Part shown: one piece after another, positions 9,482 through 18,433 of the stretch
How the letters are laid out: every line of letters starts with the position of its first letter
Numbering within the stretch: position 1 is the stretch's first letter
NCBI RefSeq assembly: GCF_009720825.1
Contig: NZ_WNKY01000016.1
Span: forward strand, 1 to 64,000
Source of the DNA: Duganella radicis
GTDB taxonomy: Bacteria > Pseudomonadota > Gammaproteobacteria > Burkholderiales > Burkholderiaceae_D
Reading direction: 5' to 3'
Length of the DNA: 64,000 bases
The notes under the pieces: model-generated
Databases searched by the model: none
Seen by the model: only the letters and a program-made list of their open reading frames with translations
What the model was told of the DNA's origin: nothing
Translations under genes and position numbers: made by a program

Positions 9482-10486
9482 TTACTGTACCGGCCCGGTG
9501 AGCCGGTCGCGCATCTTGCGTGTAATCGAGGCCGCTTTGGTGACGATGCGCTCACACAGCACGCGGTGGTTATGGTCCAGCGACGGCAGCACTTCCGCCG
9601 CGGCCGCAGGCACGGCGGCCAGAACCTGCTCCGCCATGTCCGTTCCGGTCTTGCGCAGATAGCGATGGCCGATGCCGAGCTCCCGGGCCGGGGCCACCGT
9701 CCTGCTCGTATTTCACGTCCGATTTCTTGCCGAGCAGCTGGCAAAAATCGGCCTGCCAGATGCGCAGCAAGCGGCCGTCAGCCTGCCTCACCCTGTCGTA
9801 GCGTTGCACCAGGCAGGCCTGCGTCTCGGGCTGGTAGGACGCTCTGGCGACAGGCAAACCGCATCGGTGCGCGGCCAGCATCATGATGGTTTCGTTCACT
9901 GCGGAGGCGAACACGTTGATATCCGTGCGGACGATATCCGGCTTCAGAATGTGGGTCGATGGCGAACTGCCCATGGGACGGGATGGCGCGCCGTTGTCGT
10001 CCACAGCAGCAGCTTGTGCTGCGCGCCCGAGATTGACATGCGCGGTGCGGGCATGCCTTCCGCCGCGCGTTCGATCGCCGCGCGCTCCGCCGCGTTGACT
10101 CCGCTATGGGCCAACACATTCACTTGCTGCCACGTCAGTTGCTGATAAATGGGCGGCTGCGGTGTTTCGCCTTCTGGCAGCAGGACCATCGACCCCGCGC
10201 TTTCGCCGCCCACTTTCGACAGCAGGCCGTACACCGTCGAGACCTGTTCGCGCATGCTGATCAGCTTGCGCTGGTCGCCCTCGGGGAGCAGGTTTTCGAA
10301 GAAGGCGGCGACGAACGCGGAGTCCACGCGCCCCGCCGCCAGCGGAATGGCAGGGTGCAGCGGGAGCGCGTTGGGACTGTTAAGCCAGGCTTCGCAATAG
10401 TCAAAGCCCAAGGGATCGCTGGGATAAAGCGTGCCGATCTGTCCATCGGGGCCAAACACGGAAAGCGCGGCAGGCAGGCCATCCAT
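9482..10486 (-). pseudogene. hipA: hipA remnant (HipA-type Ser/Thr kinase toxin), frameshifted and deleted
   Basis: The ATG at 10486 begins a HipA N-terminal domain with GRVDSAFVAAFFENLLPEGD and MSISGAQHKLLL. At about 10004 a one-base loss shifts the frame; homology resumes as VDDNGAPSRPMGSSPSTH and ILKPD and continues to QLLGKKSDVKYEQDGGP. Near 9695 the sequence jumps in a third frame to a typical HipA C-terminus (ARELGIGHRYLRK to KAASITRKM), stopping at 9482. By comparison with a normal HipA of about 430 residues, roughly 110-120 residues holding the kinase core are missing. It cannot make an active kinase. Confidence 0.82.
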
Positions 10487-10488
10487 GG

Positions 10489-10704
10489 TCAAATTTTCCT
10501 GACCTGTAACTCCAGGCCCAGTAATTGGAGCACTTCGATGACCTTTTGCATCTGCACGGTTTCCTTGCCCCGTTCCAGATCGATGATAAACCGGTTGCCG
10601 AAGCCGGCGAGGCCCATGACATCTTCCTGCGTCATGTTCTGCTGCTTGCGCACCTGGGTCGGGATCAAAGGCCGTAAGTCTTTGATTCAGAAGTACCTCT
10701 CCAT
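10489..10704 (-). pseudogene. hipB: hipB remnant (XRE-family antitoxin) with in-frame stop
   Basis: Reading the minus strand gives an XRE helix-turn-helix antitoxin containing KQQNMTQEDVMGLAGFGN and RFIIDLERGKETVQMQKV, ending IEVLQLLGLELQVRKI with a stop at 10491-10489, three bases before hipA ATG. The only upstream ATG in frame (10704) is separated from it by a TGA at 10689-10687. A TTG at 10668 could give a shortened protein of about 60 residues. The first AAAGTTGGTCGG box of the neighbouring mobile unit lies only 7 bp upstream of the ATG, so the promoter has probably been displaced. Confidence 0.75.
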
Positions 10705-10710
10705 ACCCTG

Positions 10711-10773
10711 AAAGTTGGTCGGTGCGTTCCTGATCTGGCAGGGACTCGCTGCGCCAATAATAAAGTTGGTCGG
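10711..10773 (+). repeat. Left-end boxes of unit A
   Basis: There are two direct copies of AAAGTTGGTCGG at 10711-10722 and 10762-10773; the inner copy is extended to AATAAAGTTGGTCGG from 10759. The spacing of 51 bp is identical to that of the two inner boxes at the left end of unit B. No coding sequence was found between 10705 and 10831. Confidence 0.75.
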
Positions 10774-10831
10774 GGCAACGACAGCTAGCTAACTAGGGGG
10801 CCGTGTCAACAAGCATTATGTGCGCGCTGGC

Positions 10832-12010
10832 TCAGCAAGTTCTCTTAATCGCGACACTAAGCAGTAAGGCAATCAAAGCTACGGCCAGCGGCGCAAACGA
10901 TACCAGAAGAACCGTATCCCAGCCATACACTGAAAGTAGGCCGCCAGATGCAAAGGAGCCAACCGCCATCGTGCTGAAAACCAAAAAATCATTGAGCGTC
11001 TGCACACTGGTTTTTTCCTCCGGCCGATGGCACTCAAGAACCAATGCCGATGCGCCAACGAAGCCGAAATTCCACCCGATTCCCAGCATGATGAGACTCA
11101 GCCAGAAATGCCCAACATCGATGCCCGCCAGGCCCACAACGGCAGATAGGGCGGTCATTAGCAAGCCACTTGATATAACCGGGACGGCGCCAAAACGGCT
11201 AATCAACCTGCCAGTGAAGAAGCTCGGCGCGTACATCGCGATCACATGCCATTGCACGCCAAGATTAGCCTCCTCCTGCGAATGTCCGCACATCTGCATT
11301 GCCAAAGGCGCAGCCGTCATCAGGAAGTTCATCAACATATAGGTGACCGCTCCGCACACGACGGCGGTGGCAAACAACGGCTGCTTGGCGATAACCCGAA
11401 GTGGACGACCGAGGACTCGTTCAGAGCTGGAAACATGAGGTAGCCGCACGCCTTGTAGTATCAGACCGGCCAGCACCGCTACAGTAGCCTGTGCCAAGAA
11501 GGTGGCTGCAAACTGGTGCGCAGGCCATACGTGCAGTGTGGCGGTGACCAGTTGAGGACCGATGACGCCGGCCGCAACACCGCCGCCCATGACGAACGAC
11601 AATGCGCGTGGCCGCCTGCTGGCATCGACACCATCCGCAGCCGCGAAGCGGAATGACAGCACTACCGCAGCGTAACCGCCGCCGAACAGCATCCCCAGAC
11701 AAAACAGCCAGAATGAGCTGATCACCACGGCCAGGGCCGCCAGCAAACCGACCAAGACACCACAAATGGATCCGGCAAGAAACGCCGCGCGCCGCCCATA
11801 CCGTCGTGCCAACATGCCGGCCGGGAGAATACACAGCGCCATGCCGACCACGAAAACAGAGATCGGCAAGGTAGCCAATGATTTATCGGGGGCGAGTTGA
11901 TTGCCGATGATCGCACCGGTGGCATACGCCACCACGGAGTTGGCGCCCGCCAGCGCCTGCGCCGTGGTTAGACGCATGATGTTGCCGCGCTGTGTAGTTG
12001 CGGAAAGCAT
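10832..12010 (-). CDS. MFS transporter (cargo of unit A)
   Basis: This 392-residue major-facilitator permease has the loop 2-3 motif GMLARRYGRRAAFLAG and a long run of hydrophobic segments; the mid-loop begins near residue 185. I start at ATG 12010; a TTG at 12031 overlapping the upstream dehydrogenase stop is possible and would add seven residues. It is the last gene of the seven-gene minus-strand cluster and probably exports or imports the compound handled by the oxidoreductases. The specific substrate and subfamily are not recognisable. Confidence 0.8.
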   Translation of the reverse strand: MLSATTQRGNIMRLTTAQALAGANSVVAYATGAIIGNQLAPDKSLATLPISVFVVGMALCILPAGMLARRYGRRAAFLAGSICGVLVGLLAALAVVISSFWLFCLGMLFGGGYAAVVLSFRFAAADGVDASRRPRALSFVMGGGVAAGVIGPQLVTATLHVWPAHQFAATFLAQATVAVLAGLILQGVRLPHVSSSERVLGRPLRVIAKQPLFATAVVCGAVTYMLMNFLMTAAPLAMQMCGHSQEEANLGVQWHVIAMYAPSFFTGRLISRFGAVPVISSGLLMTALSAVVGLAGIDVGHFWLSLIMLGIGWNFGFVGASALVLECHRPEEKTSVQTLNDFLVFSTMAVGSFASGGLLSVYGWDTVLLVSFAPLAVALIALLLSVAIKRTC

Positions 12011-12023
12011 GGGGGGATTTGTA

Positions 12024-13067
12024 TCAATCAATGGGAATTTCCTTGGGTGGCGGCATGGTCAGCACCATGCGGAATTTGACGTCGCCTGAACGCATACGTT
12101 GATAGGCTTCTGTCGCTCGTTCCAGCGGCAATGTTTCAATCCACGGCCGCACATGTGTGAGGAGGCTGAACCGCAGCGTTCTTTCATTTTCTTTAGGTGT
12201 GCCAGTGATCGAGCCCGTCACTGTCCGTTCGCCACCGACCAGGAAGCCAGTCGACAGCGTGAGCGGATCTTTACCCGCCCCGAGCACTACAAGTGTTCCC
12301 TGCGGCGCTAACCCTCCGATCAACGTCGATAAGACCGCTGGGCTGGCAGCAGTGGCAATGATGGCGGCAGCACCACCCAAGCCCTTGAGTGCGTCGGCCG
12401 CATCCCCGCGTTGAATATCGACATATTGGTGGGCACCAAGTGCGATTACGTCTTGCACAATGTCCTGGCCGCGGCCAAGAGCGACGACTTGATATCCCAT
12501 ATTGCGCGCATATTGCAGCGCCATGTGGCCAAGCCCACCAATGCCGAAGATCGCCACGATGTCCCCCGGCTCGGCACCGCATTTCTTCAAGGCGTTGAAC
12601 GTGGCGAGACCGGCGCACAGTATAGGCGCCGCTTCGTGTGGTGCCAGGTCGTCTGGTATCGACACCAAACCAGTGGCGCGGGCCAACATGGCTTCCGCAT
12701 AACCGCCGTCGCAGGAAGCGCCGACGAATAGCTGGTTGCGGCATAGATTAAATGCGCCATCGCGACATTGTTCGCAGTAACCACAATGGCCGCCCAACCG
12801 GCCAACCCCGACCCGCTGCCCAAGCGACCAGATTGGCGGAACGTCCGCGCCCAGAGCCGCGATTCTGCCGACAATTTCATGCCCTGGAACCCGTGGCGGC
12901 TGTATCGTGGGATCATACGATTCTATGTCCGCTGCGTCCGCACCACAGATGCCGCACGCTTCAACACGTATCAGCACTTCACCTCTGCCGGGTTGTGGCA
13001 GCGGGCGCTCAACCAATTCCAGCTTGCCTGGTGAGCTCACCTGCATCGCCCGATAGCGCGCCGTCAT
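12024..13067 (-). CDS. Zinc-dependent alcohol dehydrogenase (MDR superfamily)
   Basis: This 347-residue NAD(P)-dependent dehydrogenase carries the catalytic-zinc motif CGICGAD near residue 38 and PGHEIVG near 60. The structural-zinc cysteines are in CGYCEQCRDGAFNLC and the Rossmann glycines in GIGGLGHMALQYA. The ATG at 13067 overlaps the stop of the upstream flavoprotein gene as ATGA, which fixes the start; an upstream in-frame GTG would add 30 residues lying inside that gene. The pairing with a flavin amine oxidase and an SDR suggests stepwise oxidation of one substrate. Confidence 0.88.
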   Translation of the reverse strand: MTARYRAMQVSSPGKLELVERPLPQPGRGEVLIRVEACGICGADAADIESYDPTIQPPRVPGHEIVGRIAALGADVPPIWSLGQRVGVGRLGGHCGYCEQCRDGAFNLCRNQLFVGASCDGGYAEAMLARATGLVSIPDDLAPHEAAPILCAGLATFNALKKCGAEPGDIVAIFGIGGLGHMALQYARNMGYQVVALGRGQDIVQDVIALGAHQYVDIQRGDAADALKGLGGAAAIIATAASPAVLSTLIGGLAPQGTLVVLGAGKDPLTLSTGFLVGGERTVTGSITGTPKENERTLRFSLLTHVRPWIETLPLERATEAYQRMRSGDVKFRMVLTMPPPKEIPID

Positions 13068-14167
13068 TTGCCCCGCTCCGAAAAATTCAGCGTCTCGATC
13101 GCGCGGTCGGCTGCTTCCACCGCACCTGCCAAGTAGCCTGGGAACTGTGGCGACCACTCACTGGCGATACCGCGCAGGCAGCCGAGCCAGTCACCCTCGA
13201 CGATCACTGCCGGCGGTGTCATAGGATGCTGTGCCTCCGCAATCTGGTCGCGGGACGTGGCAGTCAGCGAATCTAGCGCCCAATCCTGAATAACATCGGC
13301 TCTCGGCGCTGCCCCTTGTTGCCCAAACAGTCGGGCGAGCTGAGCGCGGCAGTGGTCGCGCAGCACGTCGTTGCCTGCACGTACACGTGCCTGAACAGGG
13401 ATGCGGAAGAATCCAAACAGCGCCGCCGCGCCACCTGGCATCGATGCATCATGAATTTCGCCCAGCACGCCAACTGCACTACGCGCCTCGCCCGATAGTC
13501 CCTGTTCGCGCCAGAACGGTTTGTCGTAGACGGCAAGATATTTGGCATGCGGCGCCATCCATGTGGCGGTGTCACGCCAAGTGCGCGCCACTGCAGCTGG
13601 CAATGCCGGAACGAATTCGATGCCCTCTTGCACCAATCTTGGGGGGATTGCCAATAGAAGATGACGTGCGCGCCAACTGCTGGTGCTACCGTCGGTATCC
13701 TGACAGGCAATCTCAATGAAATCAGCGTGCTTACTGGCCCGGCGAACTTTTACGCCGGTGCGGATGCAGGCTGGATTGAGATTGGCACGTAATGCCTCGG
13801 TTATCGCGCTCATCCCTCCCTGAAGCCGCATGGACTGCGGTGAACTGGCGTAGCCTGCCGTCCGCATCGGCGCCTCGCCAGGGAACCGCTCATACATCAT
13901 TTCACCTTGCTCATGCTGGGCAAAACTGGCCAACCCCAGTTCGCTCACCAGTTGGGCCAGTTGCGGCTGATACTCGGGCCAGTACCATGCCGGCCCCAAG
14001 TCAAAGCCGGCGTTGCCGTCCGGCGTCGCGAACGATTGGATGCGCCCACCAAGCCTGGCGCGCGCTTCCAACACGACATAATTTTGTATGCCCCTGCGCT
14101 CCAGCAGCCAAGCCGCATACAGTCCGGCAAGGCCGCCGCCAGCGATAGCGTACTCCACCTCTTGCAT
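13064..14167 (-). CDS. FAD-dependent amine oxidase / flavin monooxidase family protein
   Basis: This 367-residue flavoprotein has an N-terminal dinucleotide fold (AIAGGGLAGLYAAWLLE), the GG-doublet region EARARLGGRI and the C-terminal FAD contact GYLAGAVEAADRAIETL. These are hallmarks of the amine oxidase/phytoene desaturase family. No signal peptide, so cytosolic. It is shorter than typical monoamine oxidases (about 450), and the substrate is unknown. It starts 2 bp after the cupin gene and overlaps the dehydrogenase by 4 bp, so the three are translationally coupled. Confidence 0.8.
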   Translation of the reverse strand: MQEVEYAIAGGGLAGLYAAWLLERRGIQNYVVLEARARLGGRIQSFATPDGNAGFDLGPAWYWPEYQPQLAQLVSELGLASFAQHEQGEMMYERFPGEAPMRTAGYASSPQSMRLQGGMSAITEALRANLNPACIRTGVKVRRASKHADFIEIACQDTDGSTSSWRARHLLLAIPPRLVQEGIEFVPALPAAVARTWRDTATWMAPHAKYLAVYDKPFWREQGLSGEARSAVGVLGEIHDASMPGGAAALFGFFRIPVQARVRAGNDVLRDHCRAQLARLFGQQGAAPRADVIQDWALDSLTATSRDQIAEAQHPMTPPAVIVEGDWLGCLRGIASEWSPQFPGYLAGAVEAADRAIETLNFSERGK

Positions 14168-14169
14168 AA

Positions 14170-14838
14170 TTAATTCCCTCCAGCCAAGCCGTCAAGGTGG
14201 CCGGTTTTCATATAAACGGTCGCGCCTTGCTTGCCAGCGGTGATGTGATATTGGTTGTCAGGCGGAATCCGAATCCAGCCCCCGACTTGGTAAGTTTCTG
14301 CGTCTTCGCTGACGTCACCAGCTAGCACAAGAATCTCGGCGCCGTCGCAGGCCGGCTCTAGTAAACGCTCGCCGGCCTCCAAACGTATGAGGCGTACTAA
14401 TTCCGCTCCGTCGTCAAACAGCGTACACCGCTGATGACCGCCGATACGGTCCCAGAGTGTTGGATCGTTGCTGTTAATACGGATGCGCGGTTGATTCTGA
14501 TACCGCATCTGCCCGAGTTTGACGAAGATAATGGCGCCTTCTGCACTGTGCGGTTCATGACTGGAGCCAGGCGGATTACGCAGGTACCATCCCGTTGGAT
14601 AATCCACCGCGCCCTCGGAGAACGTCCCGGATAGCACCAGAATTTCCTCGCCGCCGGGGTGCTGGTGACAAGGGAATTTAGATGATGGGGCATAGCGAAC
14701 AATGCTGGTCGCGCGAGCCTTCTCACCGCCGATACGGTCGAGCATCACACGCTCGACACCAGCCTGTGGCGACGCAATCCATCGGTATTGACCGGTCTTC
14801 ATCGAAGCACGGCGAGAAAAATCTGCATTGATCAGCAT
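14170..14838 (-). CDS. ChrR-type double-cupin protein
   Basis: This 222-residue protein is built of two cupin halves. The first has the metal-binding pattern HQHPGGEEILVLSGTF with a later His in SHEPHS. The second (residues about 120-215) keeps AEILVLAGDVSEDAE but lacks the HxH pair. ChrR-like cupins bind zinc or iron; some act as anti-sigma sensors, others as dioxygenase-like enzymes. There is no sigma factor nearby and no N-terminal zinc anti-sigma domain, so an enzymatic or binding role in the cluster is more likely. Confidence 0.78.
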   Translation of the reverse strand: MLINADFSRRASMKTGQYRWIASPQAGVERVMLDRIGGEKARATSIVRYAPSSKFPCHQHPGGEEILVLSGTFSEGAVDYPTGWYLRNPPGSSHEPHSAEGAIIFVKLGQMRYQNQPRIRINSNDPTLWDRIGGHQRCTLFDDGAELVRLIRLEAGERLLEPACDGAEILVLAGDVSEDAETYQVGGWIRIPPDNQYHITAGKQGATVYMKTGHLDGLAGGN

Positions 14839-14899
14839 GGGGATATCCGGGAGAAACGAACGCAGGCGGCCGGTTGGCCGCCTGCGTGGTCAAACAAAT

Positions 14900-15244
14900 T
14901 TACTTGGCAGGCAGTTGCTGGAACGCTTCCACCACACGCGAGGAGTACACCAGCGCTGCACCGGCATTCAGGGCGACAGCGACGCTCAGCGCTTCCGAGA
15001 TTTCTCCCAGCGTAGCACCTGCCTCTGCGGCTTTCTTGGTGTGTACCGAGATACAGCCATCGCAACGGGTCGTTACTGCTACCGCCAGCGCGATCAGTTC
15101 ATGCATCTTCGCGTCCAGATGACCCGTTTTGGCGGCAGCGCCGTCGATCACTGACAGGCCCCGCAGCACGTCCGGTGTTTGCTTGGCGAAGTCGCCAACA
15201 CGCTTCATCAGGGAGTCGCGATAAGTATTCCAGTCTTGCATCAT
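14900..15244 (-). CDS. Carboxymuconolactone decarboxylase/AhpD-like protein
   Basis: This 114-residue, all-helical CMD-domain protein has the AhpD redox motif C61-D-G-C64 followed by H68 (CDGCISVH), the pattern of AhpD-type alkylhydroperoxidases rather than true decarboxylases. It is likely a thiol peroxidase or disulfide reductase acting against peroxides made by the neighbouring oxidases. It lies 23 bp downstream of the ABM gene and 61 bp upstream of the cupin gene. Confidence 0.85.
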   Translation of the reverse strand: MMQDWNTYRDSLMKRVGDFAKQTPDVLRGLSVIDGAAAKTGHLDAKMHELIALAVAVTTRCDGCISVHTKKAAEAGATLGEISEALSVAVALNAGAALVYSSRVVEAFQQLPAK

Positions 15245-15267
15245 GGTTTCATCTTCCTTTTATTGAT

Positions 15268-15549
15268 TTAAGCGACCTGATAAACCCGCACTTCGGGTGC
15301 AGCGTCCAGAAGTGGTTTCAGCGCGGTGACGACATCGGCATTGAATAACTCGCTCTGGAGATACGCGACAGCGTCCGCCTCGGTTACAAAACCATGCAGC
15401 ACTTGTACGTCCTCAGTGCGCACCAGCAGTTCTTTCGATTTCGCCCCTGATACGGTGCTGAGGAAAGGCGCTTTGTATTGCTGGTAGACGCTTGCCGCAG
15501 CTGCACGATTAGCCTCGCTGACCTTCAGTGTGATTTGCAGATAAACCAT
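15268..15549 (-). CDS. Small ABM-like dimeric alpha/beta-barrel protein
   Basis: This 93-residue protein follows the beta-alpha-beta-beta-alpha-beta plan of the antibiotic-biosynthesis-monooxygenase/dimeric ferredoxin-like fold (LQITLKVSEANRAA, LLVRTEDVQVLHGFVTEADA). Such proteins often oxidise phenolic or quinone-type substrates without a cofactor, or simply bind ligand. No catalytic residues are identifiable. It sits 23 bp from each neighbour in the operon. Confidence 0.65.
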   Translation of the reverse strand: MVYLQITLKVSEANRAAAASVYQQYKAPFLSTVSGAKSKELLVRTEDVQVLHGFVTEADAVAYLQSELFNADVVTALKPLLDAAPEVRVYQVA

Positions 15550-15572
15550 GGTCGCTCCTTTATCAGTTCGAA

Positions 15573-16346
15573 TCAGTTACGGCCGGCCATTACGCCGCCA
15601 TCAACATCCCAGTTCGCACCGGTGACCCAGCTAGCTTTGTCCGACAGCAGGAAGGCCACCACTTCAGCGACGTCTTGTGGCGTGCCAACGCGGCCAATCG
15701 GGTGGAAGCTGTTGAAGCCTTGCAACGCAGTATGCACTTCCGCCTTGGGGATGAAGCCTTCGTAGATCGGCGTCTGCACCACCGCTGGCGACACCGCATT
15801 CACACGGATATGCTTCGGCGCCAGTTCCATGGCCAGATGCTGCGTCAGCGAATGCAGGCCGGCTTTGGCCATCGAGTAGGCCGACGACGGCGTAGCGGCA
15901 ATCGCCTGTTTTGCCCACATGGAGCCGATATTCACGATTGCGCCCGGCTTGTCTTTCGCGACCAGGTTGGCCGCCACTTTTTGCGTGATGAAGAAGGTGG
16001 CCTTGTTCAGCTTCATGTACATCTCGTAATCGGCTTCGGCATGTTCCAGGAATGGTTTCGGGAAGAACACACCAGCTGCGTTGACCAGCAGGTCGATGTC
16101 CGCATGCTGTTCATCGATGACTTTGAGCAGCTGCGCCAGCCCTTCAGCGCTCGACAGGTCAGCGGTCAACGCCCACACCTGGCCTAGTGCCGACAGCTCT
16201 TTACGTGCTTCTTCCGTTTTTTCTGGACGGTTGCCAACGATCACAGCGCTACCGCCTTCTTTCAGGACGGTACGTGCCGACTCAAAGCCCATGCCGCTAG
16301 TACCGCCAACCACCAACAGCTTTTTGCCCTTGAATTGCTCGCTCAT
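15573..16346 (-). CDS. Short-chain dehydrogenase/reductase
   Basis: This 257-residue SDR has the NAD(P) motif GGTSGMG at residues 14-20, the NAAG motif, catalytic Ser in NIGSMWAKQ, the YSMAK catalytic Tyr-Lys pair and a C-terminal [12 protein letters not shown], all typical of classical SDRs. AAAGGA precedes the ATG. It is the first gene of the minus-strand cluster, facing the LysR gene across 171 bp, so the common promoter is probably controlled by that regulator. Confidence 0.9.
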   Translation of the reverse strand: MSEQFKGKKLLVVGGTSGMGFESARTVLKEGGSAVIVGNRPEKTEEARKELSALGQVWALTADLSSAEGLAQLLKVIDEQHADIDLLVNAAGVFFPKPFLEHAEADYEMYMKLNKATFFITQKVAANLVAKDKPGAIVNIGSMWAKQAIAATPSSAYSMAKAGLHSLTQHLAMELAPKHIRVNAVSPAVVQTPIYEGFIPKAEVHTALQGFNSFHPIGRVGTPQDVAEVVAFLLSDKASWVTGANWDVDGGVMAGRN

Positions 16347-16517
16347 CTTTTTTCCTTTAACCGCATAACCAGTATATAAATAAAAACTTCATGGTCTCTG
16401 ACCGCACATTCTCTTGGTCGATACATGAATCCGTTTGATGGGATGGAGTTTGCGCCCGCGACAAAGAAATAACAAACGAGATAAAATGTCTGCCATTGAA
16501 AGAAAAACTTTGCATGC

Positions 16518-17438
16518 ATGAAAATCCCCGTCCATCTCAATGCCCTGCGTGCCTTCGAGGCCAGTGCCCGCCATCAGAGTTTTTCGGCTGCGGCTGCGGA
16601 ACTGAACGTAACCCCGGCAGCAGTTGGTCAACTTGTCCGCACCTTGGAGGATTGGTTGGGGGCGCCGCTGTTTCACCGTGCTGCTGGCGGCCGGGCGAGA
16701 CTGATACCGACAGAAGCAGCGGAGCGCGCATTGCCTGAGATCCGTGCCGGATTCGATAGATTGGTTTTGGGGATGGAGCGGCTAAAGGAAGGATCGATGA
16801 GCGGCGTGCTGACCGTCACTATCAGTCCGGCATTTGCAGCCAAATGGCTATTGCCGCGTATCGACCGTTTTCAAGCGGCCTGTCCTGACACCGACGTCCG
16901 GCTGGATACAAATCTCAAGGCTGTAGATTTCGTATCGCAACGCATCGATATCGGTGTGCGTTACGGTCTGGGAAGCTGGCCAGGTTTAATCGCTGACAAG
17001 CTGATGGACGAGGAGGTCTACCCGGTATGTTCTCCTGAGATGCTGCATAGAAAAGGCCGTCTCACAGATCCAACGGACCTAGAGCACGAAACCCTGATTC
17101 ATGACTTGTCAATGGACGGACATGCTGGTTTTCCGACCTGGGCGGCATGGATAAAAAAAGCGACCGGCCTGAACATTAGCGGCTCACGAGGCATGAAGAT
17201 CAATAATTCCGCAGCCGTGCTGCAGGCCGCTGTAGAAGGGCACGGGATTGCGCTAGCGCGCAGTGTCATGGCGCGTGACGATCTTGCGTCGGGCCGACTA
17301 ATCCGTCTCTTCAGCGAAATCAGTTTTCCGTCGCCGCTGGCTTATTACGTCATCTATCGCGCTGAATGCGCGGGTCTTCCAAGAATTCGAACCTTCCGCG
17401 ATTGGTTAATTCAAGAAGCCAGCGATATACATTCGTAA
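16518..17438 (+). CDS. LysR-family regulator (GcvA-like) of the unit A cluster
   Basis: This 306-residue regulator has an N-terminal winged helix (LNALRAFEASARHQSFSAAA, then VTPAAVGQLVRTLEDWLG). The periplasmic-binding-like effector domain begins near residue 90 (GVLTVTISPAFAAKWLLPRI). It is divergent from the SDR-led gene set, the classical LysR arrangement, and likely activates it in response to a pathway intermediate. The 171-bp intergenic region is AT-rich and must hold both promoters; I could not fix the operator. Confidence 0.88.
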   Translation: MKIPVHLNALRAFEASARHQSFSAAAAELNVTPAAVGQLVRTLEDWLGAPLFHRAAGGRARLIPTEAAERALPEIRAGFDRLVLGMERLKEGSMSGVLTVTISPAFAAKWLLPRIDRFQAACPDTDVRLDTNLKAVDFVSQRIDIGVRYGLGSWPGLIADKLMDEEVYPVCSPEMLHRKGRLTDPTDLEHETLIHDLSMDGHAGFPTWAAWIKKATGLNISGSRGMKINNSAAVLQAAVEGHGIALARSVMARDDLASGRLIRLFSEISFPSPLAYYVIYRAECAGLPRIRTFRDWLIQEASDIHS

Positions 17439-17493
17439 CAATTTTTTTATCTGCAATGTGAAGAATTACTGTTCGCGGTAGTGGTCTTGCACT

Positions 17494-17528
17494 CCGACCA
17501 ACTTTATTCGAGCCCGACCAACTTTAAT
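17494..17528 (-). repeat. Right-end boxes of unit A
   Basis: Two inverted copies lie at 17494-17508 (CCGACCAACTTTATT) and 17514-17528 (CCGACCAACTTTAAT), spaced exactly 20 bp. The right end of unit B has the same spacing and nearly the same linker. The stretch 17439-17699 holds only these and the unit B left boxes. Confidence 0.75.
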
Positions 17529-17554
17529 AGCTATTGTCAGTCCTGATCAGAGCA

Positions 17555-17679
17555 AATAAAGTTGGTCGGACTGCCGTCTGGTAACTCGTTGATTTTACTG
17601 GCAGCGCGCGGGTCGCAAAGTTGGTCGGGAACCGCCGCTCTCCTCGCCTCAGTGTGACGTTTAGAATAAAGTTGGTCGG
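17555..17679 (+). repeat. Left-end boxes of unit B
   Basis: There are three direct boxes: AATAAAGTTGGTCGG at 17555-17569, AAAGTTGGTCGG at 17617-17628 and AATAAAGTTGGTCGG at 17665-17679. Core-to-core spacings are 59 and 51 bp; the 51-bp interval matches the left end of unit A. Confidence 0.75.
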
Positions 17680-17699
17680 TGGATTCCCCCTCAGTGCCT

Positions 17700-18317
17700 T
17701 TACATCATCACCTGCCCGATGACGAGGTAGGCTGCAATGACAATCATGGCGATCCCAGAAAATTGGCTGACTCGCCGCGCTGCCTCCGGTCGTGTTCGTA
17801 ATATGAACTTCGAGCCAATGCCAACCACTGAGTAGACCACTGCACAATTAATGATTTGCACTGCGCCCATCGCCGTGATCTGAGTGGGAATCGACCAGCT
17901 ATTCGAGACTGATGTGAATTGGGGCAAAAGCGCCAAGAACAGCAGAAGTGCCTTGGGATTGATACCGCTAATCAGGAAGCCGCGACCAAACCATCCAGCC
18001 CAAGTAGCGTTCGCTTCTTCCACGGCTGCATTCGGAACAACAGGATGGCGAAGCACGCCTACACCCAACCATACTAGGTACGCTGCACCAATAACGGTCA
18101 GGGCAGTAAGGACGGATGGAACGCTCGACACGAGCGCACCAACCCCAGCAGCGACGACCAGTGTGATCAAAAGGTATCCAGACAGCATACCCAGCACTGC
18201 AGGACCGATTGCGCGTTGGCGCATTCCCGCTGAAATGGCATATGCCCAGTCCGCACCCGGCGTCATTACAAGGGAAATCGAAACCACCCAGAAAGCAAAC
18301 AACATGCTTATTGCCAC
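17700..18317 (-). CDS. LysE-family amino-acid exporter
   Basis: This 205-residue, six-TM exporter has the LysE/RhtB opening MTPGADWAYAISAGMRQR and the central GFLISGINPKALLLFLALLPQF motif. I chose GTG 18317 because GAGGAG stands 7 bp upstream; the GTG at 18332 would overlap that ribosome site. It diverges from an Lrp-type regulator gene, the usual arrangement for amino-acid-induced exporters such as lysE/lysG or leuE. Substrate unknown. Confidence 0.87.
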   Translation of the reverse strand: MAISMLFAFWVVSISLVMTPGADWAYAISAGMRQRAIGPAVLGMLSGYLLITLVVAAGVGALVSSVPSVLTALTVIGAAYLVWLGVGVLRHPVVPNAAVEEANATWAGWFGRGFLISGINPKALLLFLALLPQFTSVSNSWSIPTQITAMGAVQIINCAVVYSVVGIGSKFILRTRPEAARRVSQFSGIAMIVIAAYLVIGQVMM

Positions 18318-18433
18318 TTGATTACTCCTCACTTCGTAGCGTTGTACGCAAAGTAGTCATGGTACCGATTCATACTAAGGAAGTGCTCTCTAATTCTTGC
18401 AGTATTTAATCGCATGTTGGTAGAATTTACCAA

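Larger units (their letters stand above)
10711..17528. mobile_element. Passenger-only mobile unit A (transposase-less), bounded by AAAGTTGGTCGG boxes
   Basis: The left side has two direct boxes at 10711 and 10762 (51-bp spacing). The right side has two inverted boxes at 17494 and 17514 (20-bp spacing). The interior carries a divergent LysR/oxidoreductase cluster of visibly lower GC than the flanks and no transposase. It abuts the broken hipB. Unit B next door shows the same 51-bp left and 20-bp right spacing. The limits are those of the outer boxes; the true ends and target duplication are not resolved. Multi-box ends of this sort are known in IS21-, Tn7- and Mu-like systems; assignment to one is not possible here. 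Confidence 0.55.
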
